The translations under genes and the position numbers were made by a program. A stretch of 64,000 nucleotides of DNA from assembly GCA_963920665.1 (NCBI GenBank), contig OY987265.1, positions 18,543,001 to 18,607,000 of the forward strand. The letters run 5' to 3'. Source of the DNA: Straminergon stramineum (taxonomy: Eukaryota > Streptophyta > Bryopsida > Hypnales > Calliergonaceae). Positions 24,563-36,487 of this stretch are shown in pieces; position 1 is the stretch's first letter; every line of letters begins with the position of its first letter. The notes beneath the pieces are model-generated. The model had not been told where the DNA came from. It was given only the letters and a program-made list of their open reading frames with translations, and made no database searches.

Positions 24563-25055
24563 GATGCTCTAAGCATGTGAATGAACTAAGATAGACCAAC
24601 CTCTTACCACCCTAATTCGTAATCTGAGTATATTGGGACCAACTCCAAGAGAGGTACATATTTTTCGAAAGGCGTGCGCATATTTCACAAATCCAATCCA
24701 ATTGGAATTATAATTTTTATTGAAAAATTATAATTTCTATGAATTTCTAAAGTGGTCTGCCTAAAATTACAAAACCGTTTGTAGACTAGAGTCATAATTG
24801 TCATATAACAACCTATAACTATCATTCCATGTACTTATTAGCACTTGAGTATCCACCAATCAAGAATTGACATGTTACCCAAGTTGGAATTAATGCACTA
24901 AAATTGTTAGAAAAGCAAATGGTATGTACATCAACAATCTTCATTGCCCAAAATGCGACATGGATATTTGGAAAAAAAAAAGTGTAAGACACTCTAGATA
25001 TTAAAGTTAATTGTAAAGTTTGTCCTATGTTTATAAATGGGTGTAAGACAAAGGT

Positions 25056-26039
25056 TTAACCCCTCATCGCCATAGGGGACCAAAAGTGTCCACACAGAGT
25101 TTTAAGTCCAATTCAAAGTGCTGTAACTTTTGCATCGGATGTCCAAACTCAATAAAACTTGTTGGAAAATTTGCACTCTCTCTTCTAGTTTGTGTAGTAA
25201 AATTTTCAGATCAATCCAAGATGTACTGATTTTTCGGAAGCCAATCAAAGTTCATAGGTTCAATTTGAATTCACCAAACAACATTTGATGGTTGCAACTT
25301 TGGGGGCTAGTATCTCTTTCATCCAATGTTCATTTTCAAAAAAAGATTTGGGATTTTGTCCCCCTTGAAGTCTAATTATTGTTGTAGAATTTTCATATCA
25401 ATCCAAGTTGTTTTGAATGTTTGGGAGCAATTTGAAGTTCAAAATCTAGACATTTTTGGATTTTGGTGGAACTTTGGCAACTTGTTTCTTCTTTATATAG
25501 GATTCGTTTCCAATATGCTTTTTGAAAAAGTTTTGCATATTAGTATAGTTTATGTCGATAAAATTTCATATCAATCCAAGAAGTTATGAGTGACTGAGAA
25601 GTATTTTAGTAGAAAGAGGTTCAAATTTTTAAGTGTTTTGGGCAACTGCTCTTGCTATTTATTGACATTTCAAAGCCATTTTGCAAACACAATGAGTCAA
25701 TTGAATGATATTTTTTTTCTACAATGTTTTTGTATGTTGGTTTTGAATCACTTTGTAGTTTTAAAGATTTTTCATTTGAGTAGGTTTAGAAATCGAATTT
25801 ACCTCCACAATCCAGATGTATTTTTAGGAAAATTTCAGCATCCTTTTTCAACCCTGAACATTATAATCTTGCAATCCATATGGCCAAATGACTCCAAATT
25901 TGATTCCCATCATCTACAACATGTATACTACAATAATGTATGTTTGAGATCTCTATAATTCAATGACATTTAGATATATAACTCTTCAAAAGCAATGATG
26001 TTTTTGAACCCTTCTAGGCCTTAGGCGATGAGGGGTTAA
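25056..26039 (-). mobile_element. TTAA-bounded non-coding element, family B copy 2 (best-preserved termini)
   Basis: It is bounded by TTAA at 25056-25059 and 26036-26039. The terminal inverted repeat is perfect for 12 bp, CCCCTCATCGCC and GGCGATGAGGGG. Length between the TTAAs is 976 bp. Family B copy 1 matches in the opposite orientation. The subterminal block GGGGACCAAAAGTGTCC follows the left terminus. The open frames inside (25326-25589, 25590-25958 on plus) are not shared as reading frames with copy 1, so I treat them as noise. Confidence 0.75.
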
Positions 26040-26627
26040 CTTAGAACAATACAAAATAAACACAACATCAAACTCAATTAGACCCGAGTTTGGGTCCTCC
26101 AAGGGGTTTCATCCTATGTTTTTCCCAAACTCCAACTCCCCGTCTGGCCAATGCATACACTTTACGAAAAATTCTATTGATTACACAAGATGTATTTGAA
26201 TCTTAAGAAAGAAAAAATTCCCATCATCTCATAATTGTTGGGATTTTGGAGTGCGTTTACAACATGAAAAAGTTGAAATAATGAAAGATTGCATGCATGC
26301 TTATGAAAAATTAAGTTCATCTTTGCACTCATAACCTTGGACTTTAGAGTAAGGTTGGCACTTGAAGGAATTGAAAACAAAGATAAATAAGGCTCAAATA
26401 GTGATCCTATAATGAAATTCTAAAAGTTGGTGTTGTTACCTATTTATAAAAAAATACCAGTAAAGAGATAAAACGGTTTATCCTCGAGTCGAGGATAAAA
26501 TTGAGACTGTGAAAGGTCTCAATATAACGAATATGGCCTTCTTGAAGAAAGTTCTAGCTTTTTGAAGCAAATAATTTTTTAACATCCTTTCAATTAAAAT
26601 GAATTTTTCATTAGAAGAGCTTCGGTT

Positions 26628-26880
26628 CCATTAGAAGATTGCGAGTTCCCCATAGTGGGGAACTTGGTAAACTGTGCCACTTCAACATGTTGATGTGGTC
26701 AAGAGGCGACCACGTCAAATTTATTTATTTTGAATTTTTTGAATTTATCTTTTGGACTTCTTTTTCAATTTCAAGGCATAAAATATATTTTTTTTAGTAT
26801 TTATGATGACTGACAATAGTTAGTTGTTCCCTCACTATTGTGGGAACAACATGGGGAACAAGCTTGAAACAACCCTTTAG
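26628..26880. mobile_element. MITE, family M copy 2
   Basis: Shares with copy 1 the order: GGGGAAC-type palindrome, TGTGCCA, an AT-rich core, TGACTGACAATAGTTAG, then a second GGGAACA palindrome. Inverted words TTCCCCATAGTGGGGAAC on the left and CTATTGTGGGAACAAC on the right mark the ends. About 250 bp, non-coding. Confidence 0.5.
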
Positions 26881-27741
26881 TGCTGCTAAAAAACAAGTAA
26901 TGGTTGAATTTTCAATTTGTTGATTGAAGATGTATTGTATTTAACATTGTTACTATGCTCTTAAGTTCTTAGAGAGTTTACAATGTACAATACAATTGAG
27001 TCTAATAATCTTACAAATTGTGTTCCTAGGCATATTCCATAAAAAGCTCATAAATTGTAGGAAGCTCTAGCATATTAAAAAATGGATAGAAACCCAAATT
27101 GCAAGTTGCATTGGAATCATAGTAAAGAGTATGATCATCATAACAAATATATGCATGTGAAAATCAAAATCCTACATGATCTATTTGAATCTTTTCTATA
27201 CACTATCTACCATATAGTGGTACCATCCTTTGCTGAAATTATAGTTTGCATTCTATTGGGCATATTAGAAATGAGCATTTGCAATTGTTGTAGAGATACT
27301 TGATCTCATACTACTTGAATTGTTTGTATCACTTCTTGCTTATTCTTTGCCCTCCTATGTTGTCACAAGAATCTTTGATTTTCTTCAAAAGGTTATTTCT
27401 GGAGAATAAGGAAGCCAGATTAACTTCTTCATACCATCAACTTGCCTCTACTTCCATACAAGTTGTTGTATGATATTAAAGTATTCTTCATTACAATTAT
27501 AATGCAATTTGCAGTTTTGAAATCTGTCCATTTTTTAGCATGCTAAAACTTCTTGAATTATATAAATTTTTTAATAGCTAAATATGACAAGAAAAATTAA
27601 ATTTGTGAGATTATTGGACCTAACTATACATTTTGGACAAAAATCTAGATGGGTGTTTTTATTAATGAATGAGGATAAAATTTGAAACTAGTGTACTTAT
27701 TGTAGATGTTTCCAATGAGAAGAATTAGTCAAAGAATGGAC

Positions 27742-27873
27742 TCTCAAGAAGGTTGCCAGAGGTAGACTAACAACGCAAAAGTGCAAATAAAAATAAATAA
27801 AAATAGTATTTTTTTCTATTTTTTATTTGCATAGCTAGTCCAACTCTCATGACCTTCTTGAGACCATATTTGG
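27742..27873. mobile_element. Small hairpin MITE of about 130 bp
   Basis: Left arm TCTCAAGAAGGT...GACTA...GCAAATAAAAATAAA and right arm TTTATTTGC...CTAGTC...ACCTTCTTGAGA are inverted repeats that extend almost to the middle, so the whole unit can fold into one stem. Non-coding. No target duplication was identified. Confidence 0.6.
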
Positions 27874-29360
27874 ACTTATATTTGTATTTCTTTACGTATA
27901 TTTTTTTGGAGGATGGCTTTAGTTTTTGTAGCAACAATGGCTTATGGTTTTATTGAATAAGGTTGGCTGGTGTTTTTAAATGATAGTGGAATGTGAATTA
28001 ATTTTTCCATTATGACACCTCCCCAATATGACCACTATGATGGGAGTAAAGGGGGTCATTGCAATTTGTTTGCAAGTATCACATTTTGAAAGGTACTCTG
28101 ATACACAATAAATATCATTTCATAATTATGTAATAATCATGTTACTTTTTATGGTCATTATAGTGTGAAATTGATTTATATTTATATTTATGCATAAATA
28201 TATATATGTTGCTTGCAAATTTCTTTGAATGTTGGAAGGTATGTCTGCCTATTATAGATTATTAGTCCATTTATGTTACTATTTACAGTTTTTCTATTCT
28301 TTAGCCAATGAAATATTGGGTAGAGGGACCATAATGGTTGTTCATACCTCATCTTAGTGTTTCATAGTTATAGCTCCAACCAATGGGTAGTTGAAGTTTT
28401 TGTATCAGGTCATTGAGATAAGGTTAATTTGCCTTTGGTCTTGCTTTTTAGGGAGGGACATATATTGCATTTTGTATAGATATGCAACAAATACCATTTC
28501 ATAATCATGTGTTTTTTTACAGCCATTATAGTGTGAAATTGTTTTTTATTCATATTTCTGCATAATTACATATGTAGGCAATGGTCATCTTGGGTTACCA
28601 AAAAAGGTTGTCTTAACTACAATGTTAATCCACTCCCCTATATCAAATGACCCCATCTTTTAAATATAATAAAGCATGATTTCAAAAAATGTGGTTTTAA
28701 CTACCTAAACTGATAATGTATCAAGAAAAAAAATTCATCACAATCAAAGAATTTAAAAAAAATTTATTTAGTTGAAAAATTAAGTTTTGTCCTATGTACA
28801 TAAAATCCTCAATAACAAGCATTTGGAATATCAAATAATTTTATTTTTATATGATTTTTGGATATTACATATATTTAGTGATCCAATACATAAAATAATT
28901 AATTTTATCAATAAAAATTTAATAAATTGTGCATTATGATGCCTGCAAATCCCCAAATTTTAGCATTTTTTCTCATGTCTATGTATAGATCCAAAAATTT
29001 CAAATTTAAAAAAACAAACTCATTAGGAATATACATTTTGATCCAATTGAGTTGCAAGAATTTTTTTTTCATTTTAGGGTCTTCTTAATTGATCAAAATG
29101 AACAAATTAGACAAACTTTGGAGGTTTTAAACCAAAATCACTAAATTAAGTGTGTCCAAAAAGTAATACCCCAAGGTGACTGCCATTGCCCATGTTGCTC
29201 ATAATTATCTTAAATTTATGGTGTTTCAATATATGAATTTCTAGAATCCTCATTTTGACAAACAATATAGAATTACAAATGTGTGGTTGTATTCATACTT
29301 GTATTTGTATTTTTACAAAAAATTTACCATGTACATCATATTCCTATTTTTATATTAATA

Positions 29361-29420
29361 TGAATCAAAGTTGAAGCTAGCATAATGCTTGGACATTGCC
29401 TCTACCCGGCCCCAAATGGT
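29361..29420 (-). pseudogene. Cytochrome P450 haem-loop fragment
   Basis: About 60 bp matches the haem-loop exon of the P450 remnant at 19735-19790 on the same strand, including GAAGCTAGCATAATG. Read on the minus strand it gives PFGAG, a stop, then RQCPSIMLAST. Both sides are unrelated to the P450, and family D repeat sequence starts right after it, which suggests that repeat activity moved the scrap here. Confidence 0.8.
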
Positions 29421-29429
29421 TTCAATTAA

Positions 29430-29799
29430 ATTATGAAATTCAAATTTTATTTTAGAATAAAGATTTCATAACTTCATACAAACAAAAACTCTTTATAACT
29501 TTCATCCATATCTCATTGATCAAAATGGAACGATTTAAATCTAGAATATTGATTTCAAATTTTTTTTTCCCTTTAAAAGTGATTGTTTTAGCCATGTGAG
29601 TTGAAAAAAAACTACATATCATATAATAATTTTTTAACCATATAGGATCAAAAGTTACAAAAATTATTGCGCCTTAAAGCTACTCCTTGACCACATGTTA
29701 TGTGAAAAATTTTAATTAAAAAATAAAAATTTCATTCTTAGAGAGTTGCCCAAAATTTCTATGTTGCCAAGAAACATTGAGTGGTCTTTTGGGGGTTAA
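29430..29799 (+). repeat. Dispersed repeat family D, copy 2
   Basis: Aligns with 16020-16418 along its length. It ends GTCTTTTGGGGGTTAA, with TTAA at 29796-29799, the same right terminus type as the TTAA group. The left terminus is not of CCCC type; the copy starts beside the P450 scrap. Non-coding. Confidence 0.5.
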
Positions 29800-32639
29800 A
29801 CAATTACAATGTACATACTCTTGTCATTATGCGATTTATGGACTTGGACTGTTTATAGTATTTCTACCTTAGTGGAAAATATTGAAAACTAATGTTATAT
29901 GAATTCCTTCATTTGAATTGATGAGTTTGCATCTCTTTGCACTATGAGGCAATGAGCAAGATAAGGTAGCAATGCCCCAATGCATAGAGTATATAACTCA
30001 AGTGAAGTTTTGGCCAAGACATAGATATTTGAGGCAATTGATGGGATGTTTGAGAAGATGAAAAGACAATAAAATAAGCAATAAGAAGTCTTGACCCAAA
30101 CTTTGAAGTGTAAACACCAAGTAGAAAAGTCTTCTAGACAACTTCACAAATTGAAGTCCATTGGACAACTTCACCAAGAGGAGAATTTTGCAATGTGAAA
30201 GAAGAAGAGGTGAAGAGCTAATGAATGCTATTTGAAATTTAAAAAATCCTCAATAACACAGCTTAGATATGCCATGATGAAAAGACAATAAATGAAGTTG
30301 GAGTTCTGGAGAAGCCAAATTTCTTGGCATGGGGAGGTTGCCCAAAAAACTTGCCCTCTAAAGAACCAACCTTACAAAAAAAGTGTTGCCATATAGGTAG
30401 CCATGTGATTTTTTCATTCATGCTTGAAGTTCTCCCGTTGATAATTCTTGGTTGTAGTGTAAACCCAATCTAGTGAAAAGAACAAAATTTCCTCCAATCA
30501 TATAGTTTAGGTATTTCACTACAATACTTGAGTAGTGCACTTCTTCACCATAGTGTGAAGTGGCCCTCAATAGAATTAGTAGACTTAGATTATTTAGGAT
30601 GAAATTCCTATACTATACATAGTTTTTTCACAAGTGCACATTATATCATGTAGGTTACAAATTTGCAATATTTTGAAAGTAGCTAGAAAACGAAGTTAAT
30701 ACAAGTTTCTTGAAGGTGTTAGATAGAAAATTTTAGGCAACATAACTTTCGATTGCAAAAAGGTTATTTCCATGCCAAGGGCATATTTTTGTGCACCTTG
30801 TGTTATAATTTTGAAAATATCCATTTAAAACTGTCTTTGTGTCTTTGAAGAAATGTATTTGAATTTCCAACTATACCTCAAAAGTTGAAATAGTCTCTTT
30901 TTGCCTTATTGCCCTTAACTCAACTCTTGATGATTTTACATTATATTAATATCTTAAATTTGTACTACACTAGTTAATTCAATTATTGCAAGAGACCTCA
31001 CACTAAATAAGTGAATTATGGATGAATGCAATACAACTAATGTGAACATGTGGATGAAATTGGATGAAAACATCTATGGAAATGGAATAGTTCTGGTTGA
31101 AAGTGGGATGAAAACTACACTATTTGGCATCATGAAAAAATACTTCAAACCACACTACATTGATTTGATTGAAACACTCTAAACTACTATAAATGCTTGC
31201 CTCCCAAATTTGTATAATTTCCAAGTTAGTGTTATTACTATAGGGCCTATTTCAATAGAAGAAATTTAATCTCTTACAACTAATGCCATTCGAAATAACG
31301 CATCTATAACAATTTTTTTCTGGAGTAACTAAAAACGAGTTGTTTATGAATGGCATATGGAATAACTTATCGAAGATGACTTGGCAAACTAGAGTTGTTT
31401 GTGACTAATTGCAAAAGACTCTAGTCTTTATTAAAGTAACTTTTGCAGTTTCCATGTGGTTGTTTTTTAGTAATACTAATTTTATGTCTTTTCTTATACG
31501 ATAAATCGAAGAAGAGAAATAAGTGTGGATAGTTGCATAGGTGTTATTTTTTTTTAAATTTATTGGAACAAAGGAAGACATACCTCACTAGCTAGGGCTA
31601 AAGTTAATCTACTCTTGTGGTCTTTTCACCATGTCAAAAATGAGTGGGGGATAAATGTAAAAATCTTCTCCCTATTTTGGAGTAGTCAATAGTTTTGTAA
31701 TTCTTAATTTTTTTATGGCATTTTAGAATCTTTAAATTTGTACCAATTATGAATCTACTTTTTCTAAATTCAATCACTTGGTGGTGTATAATAGAAAGAG
31801 TCATAGTAGCAAACAAGTCATATTCCTCTAATTTGGTAAAGTCTTTTTGTGAATTGAATAAAAAAATCTTCTTCTCCAAAGTGGTTGAAGATTTTGTCAA
31901 TTTGCTCTTTGAGGTAAGTAACCCTTCTTTGAAATCATTGATGAACAACACTATGACTCTTTCTTTCAAGGTAAAAAGACCATAAGGCCAAATAAGCTCA
32001 ATTGTAGCCTTGATCAATCTAACTTGACATATTTTTTTGCTGATATATTGCAAAAGAACAACCTACCTTAGCCCTCTTTGACAAGAGTATAGATTATAAT
32101 TTTTTCCTTTCCTTTTTATTATACTTTGCTAATTCTATGTAAGAAAGGGTTGGGATTTCACCAAATCTTTTAATTATTATTATAGTACCCTACGAAATAT
32201 GAATGGAAGAAAGTAGTTAAAAACATTATAAACTAGCATCTTCATCTTAAGTCTTGTTTATACCAAAAATGAGGGGGCTAAAATATTGAGAAGTCTCCCT
32301 CTCTAAGCCTCCTGGCTTGCCATTGAAAATTATTTTTGTGGAGATTGGTCATGACTTGTAGATTGGTGTAAACAACCAAGAGGCTATGAAAGGGCCCCTC
32401 AAAACAAAAACAAATAGTACTTCTAACAATGAAGATCTCCTATAATTTCAATCACACCCACTTGTTTGAGGTGGTTCTAACTATGAATAATTCCAAGATC
32501 TTAAAATTTGATGAATTTTCTGCCATGTAGGAAAAAAAAAATGTAGTTCACATTATTGAACCTTCCTTGGAGACCCATGACTTCTCTTAGTTTCATGGGG
32601 TAAAACCATTTTCTAAGGACTTTTCACATTAGATGAGAA

Positions 32640-32952
32640 TTGAGGGCTTCAAGAGCCCATTTCAAGGCTCTTTCTTGCATTGTTCCTTGTGTTGCCACAA
32701 ATTGGGAACAAGCCCATAATGAGTTGAATTTCCGAATTTATAGAAAAATAAATAAAAAATTAGTTTTTTCCAAAATTTCTAAAATGTACTAATAAACCTA
32801 AAATTGATTTAAAATAAAAATAAAAATAAAAATAAAAATTTTAAAAAACAAATAAAAATAATATTATTTTTTGACATGGTAGTGTCTATGCCACATCATA
32901 TTGTTGATGTGGTGAGTTTCCACACCTTGGGAATTCAAACTAACTCGCAGCC
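32640..32952. mobile_element. MITE, family M copy 3 (weak, inverted)
   Basis: Contains the same landmarks as family M in reverse order: a GGGAACAAG end, an AT-rich core with AAATAAAAA runs, then a GACATGGTAGTGTC / TGCCACATCA block. Similarity is lower than between copies 1 and 2, so borders are approximate. Confidence 0.4.
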
Positions 32953-33055
32953 TTATCTTGCCATCAAATATCTTCTAATAATTTCAACCAAATCAAAACC
33001 TTCATAAATTCTTTGACCTTTACCTTTGGATCTAGTGTAAGTTACACCAAGCCTT

Positions 33056-33311
33056 CTACACTGATTAGTGAAATTAGGTTGCCCCTCACTAATTTCTCAA
33101 CATTTGACACTAAATAAATATTTACAGTTACTGTACTAGAATGAACTACTTTTGAATTTCATATCATTGTATTTGGGACTCATGAACCTCCATGTATACA
33201 AATGGAAATATTTTTAGAAATATTTGTTGACTTTGATGGCTTGTAAAGGTACTTTCTTGGGGTAAGGGCAACCTAATTGTTAAGGCAACCTAATTTCACT
33301 ATTTAGTGTAG
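33056..33311. mobile_element. MITE with 29-bp terminal inverted repeats
   Basis: Left end CTACACTGATTAGTGAAATT then AGGTTGCCC; right end, reverse-complemented, CTACACTAAATAGTGAAATT then AGGTTGCC. The right side also carries a second copy of the GGCAACCTAATT block. 256 bp, non-coding. No target duplication was clear. Confidence 0.75.
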
Positions 33312-33382
33312 ACAATTGTTGAAGGTAAAAAATTTATCCTCATCCGATTGTGATGAGAAATAGATAATTATGCCTGTCCCTC

Positions 33383-34686
33383 TGTCACGCCTCTTAGTGA
33401 CGTTTACCACCTTAAGTTCACCTTCCAATGCTTTCCAAGCACTTAACACTTTAGTGGCACCAAGGGTCACGCTCTCTTAATACTGCACATGCCACGCACA
33501 TCCAATGTTAGTCCCCAAATCCAACTCTTTGTGCTAAGCCCTAATCACCGGGACTACTAGCACTTACATACCCATCTTGACATTGGGGCATGTTACTTGG
33601 TAACATGGGGCGGGACTTCCATCTTATTGTGCAAGGACCTATGGTAGCACTACTCACTATGGTCCTAACCGCCCTTAAGTGTCACCCCAACTCCATACTA
33701 GACTCATTGTGTATTTGCTACTTTCCACTTCGTCATTAACCAGGACTCACAATTCGGGACATCTCAACATAGTCTAATAAGGAGTGGGACTCCACCTAAC
33801 TGGTGCCATGGGACACACACAAGTGTTCCATGGTGTCTTGGGATGGTGGTGAACCCACATCACCAACCTTGAGTCATTGGGACTCACCAAGGCTCCAAGA
33901 GGGAGTGAGGAGGGAGACCAACCCCTCCTATAGTACTCTCTCTGGGATTCAACAGTGCCCCCCCCCCCCCCGCCCCCCTTGTATGTCAAAGGGGACTCCC
34001 AAACCCACTTTGGTTTTGGAAGACCACCCCATTTCTCTTGATTCGCCCTTGTTTAGGACTCCCGAACTTCCACCCGGCATAACTTTGCGGTATGGGCTCC
34101 AAATCTCACATGCAAGCCCATTTTCGATATCTACTCGACGAGTAGATGCCGATGTACTACTCACTTGCCCCATTTGGACAAGTACTTGCAAAGTTATCGC
34201 CCTCCAAAGATTCGGATCCACCGGGAGAAGCGTCACGCCTTCACCACGGCGCTTCTCTTGGCCATAACTTGAGGCTCCTACCTTATAACCTCGTAATGCT
34301 TGTCAATCTAGCATCCTTTTGTTCTTATCTTTCCAAGGATATGCTACATGACATACTTCATGGAGGGATTCCTCATAAACTCCTCTCTCCTAGCCCTTAA
34401 GTGTCCCAGCGCCATTGGGACACCCCCACCTTTGAACGCCCATAACTTTTGACTCACAAGTCCAAATCACGCATTCTTTGGACGGCTAGAAGCGTCTCCT
34501 CAAGACCTTTTCAAGCATGTGTTACACGCCCCCAAATTTGTCCGGATCAAAGCGCTACCATGCTCTGATCGCTCGGGACTCCTAGTCCCCCTCACCTCAT
34601 CTCTTGCAAGGCTTGGGGAGTCACCCCCAATGTCCCCCTTGCTCAACAAGGTGGCACGGGCACGCCTTGTGATGAGGGTCGTGACA
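33383..34686. mobile_element. Solo LTR of a retrotransposon (1304 bp)
   Basis: The region is sharply more GC-rich than its surroundings. It starts TGTCACG (33383-33389) and ends CGTGACA (34680-34686), the TG...CA inverted ends of an LTR. It is flanked on both sides by the 5-bp direct repeat CCCTC (33378-33382 and 34687-34691), the size retrotransposon integrases produce. No gag or pol and no second LTR lie in the window, so it is a solo LTR, normally left by recombination between two LTRs. Inside are a long C-run (about 33958-33978) and a palindrome ATCTACTCG-A-CGAGTAGAT near 34131. The open frames over it are not conserved proteins. Confidence 0.85.
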
Positions 34687-34697
34687 CCCTCGAAGTA

Positions 34698-34890
34698 AGG
34701 CCAAGGTGAATTGATCCCCTCATTGCCCCGAAATGGATGGATGGACGGGATGAAGGGGTCCATTCACTATTCGTCAGCCTTTCGTCCTCTCAGCGACCTC
34801 CTCACCCTCCGACCTGGGACCCTCCTCACTTGCGACCCACCTCTTACCTGCGACCCACCCACCTACGACCTCTCATCGCATTTTCATGCC
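34698..34890. repeat. Left terminal inverted repeat of the MULE
   Basis: The first 70 bp pair with 43210-43279. The following CGACCTCCTCACC / CGACCCACC pyrimidine-rich units (34787-34880) correspond, reverse-complemented, to the GGAGGTCGGAGGG units at 43013-43195, but in different copy number. Confidence 0.85.
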
Positions 34891-36487
34891 CTCCTGTAGT
34901 TTTCTTGTTTATCGATATTGCACCGCTTCTGATCTTTGAATACTCTTTGAATGCTCCTCATCAATTTGCTTTGAAGGTTTGAAATCTTGCTTGTTGATGT
35001 TCGATTTTATTATTGAAGAGTTCTTTAGATCTTGTTGGAATTCCTTGAATTGTGGATCTAAAGTTCCGTAGAAGTAGGATCTAGAATTTCAAATTGATTT
35101 GGAGTTTCAAAATGATTTGGAGTGTACTGCATGATGCAAACCTCGCTTACTGCGACCAAGTGCTTGAAAGATGCAGGGTAATGCTCCGAAGTTGCTTCGA
35201 CCTCACCGTAGTTTTCTTGCTGTTTTCTGCACCACCTCCCGATCTTCGAATGCAGCCCCAACTCGAAGGAATCTCACCAGGACGCTGCTGCGAGGCTAGT
35301 CTCATACCTTTGACATTTCGTGCTTGCTTGCAAGCTGAGTGAGCCAAGTGATTGGGTTTGCGAGCCAATTGGATTGGATCGACAAGGACACTTGCAAGGC
35401 CCAGCATGCGGAAGGAGCTTGGGAAAAGAGGCAATTGAAGGCACGTTGGAGATTTCAGAAGCTTGGTGTTTCGTTTCCAATGTGCCAGGAATTCAAAAAT
35501 CTGTGGGAATGGATGGAGTCAGTGCCATGCCAAGTTGAAAGTAACTTCATTAGCTACATGAGGGGAGTCGGTATTGTGCAATTTGGACTTGAGTTCGCCT
35601 CCATAGGTCGTGGCCATATTGAATCGCCCCAAATGTCCACATTTTGATAGGCTTCACCAGAATTCCATTCCAATTAAAGCTCTCGCTAGAGTTGACTTCA
35701 TTCAACGCAATTGACAATGATATTCCATTTCAATTCGTTGCACGTTCTATTGCTCTTGACTTCTTGTTCCTTGCCTCTGAAGTTGCATTGCTGAGATCAT
35801 TTGAATTTAATCAGTCACTTTGCAGTGTGCACTACTCCAACTGTTGATACAATAGCCTATTTAAGCTAATCCACATTGGTGGGCTTCGGATTATTATGTT
35901 TCGTTGCAAGCTCAGATAAGCTCAGCACCCTCATTCGATTCTGGCGAACTATTCTTCCTCTCTCCTAAAATTCGGGTGTGTACAGGAGCTTGCTGACTAG
36001 AAAGTACGTACTCCTGAACTAAAGGTGACGTTTTATTTTTATTTTCATTTTTTGAAACAAATGAAATGCATTCCATTGCAGAGAGATAAAAATACAAGGG
36101 CCTGTCAGCCACAGTGGCCTGTTGCAAGACGGTGCACAAGTGAATGCATTGGCTGTCAAGAATTTATGATTGATTCTTATCTAATGAAAATTGAACAATA
36201 TTTCTACTAGAATTTTGTGTTGAAGTTTGTTGAATGATTTGTATAGTTGAGGTATGGAATTGTGGGTGGTTGCAAATTGAGACTCTGTCATTGAGTTAAG
36301 GTAGGAGGTTCATGAAGCACCCATCTAAGAGCTGAAACTGAATTTTAGGAAGGTGAAATTTATTGAAATATTTTTCAGTAAATTTTCCTTGAAAGACAAG
36401 TGTAATTGACATCTAATCCAAGTCGTTTCATAATTTTTGGAGCTTTGTGGAATTAGCTATGAATTTTTGAAGTTGAAATGGCATAGG

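Larger units (their letters stand above)
26040..32639. other. AT-rich gene-free region with small repeats
   Basis: No gene is supported. Besides the entries listed separately, it has a direct duplication of about 110-130 bp at 28100-28210 and 28480-28585 (shared ATTTCATAATTATGT- and TTATAGTGTGAAATTG-type blocks). The longest open frame, minus 32053-31634 (139 codons), has a low-complexity composition and no motif I can name. The rest is AT-rich DNA without visible structure. Confidence 0.5.

Noticed and set aside
25326..25958. Two adjacent plus-strand frames in a family B element
   Set aside because: The reading frames are not conserved in family B copy 1, so coding selection is not supported.
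31634..32053. 139-codon minus-strand frame
   Set aside because: AT-driven composition, no motif and no neighbouring exons; I could not link it to any transposon or host protein.
33803..34267. 154-codon plus-strand frame in GC-rich DNA
   Set aside because: It lies inside the solo LTR and contains the C-run and a palindrome; LTRs are non-coding and the opposite strand is equally open.
35339..35647. 102-codon frame inside the MULE
   Set aside because: Overlaps other frames of similar length on both strands, with no recognised domain and no splice context.
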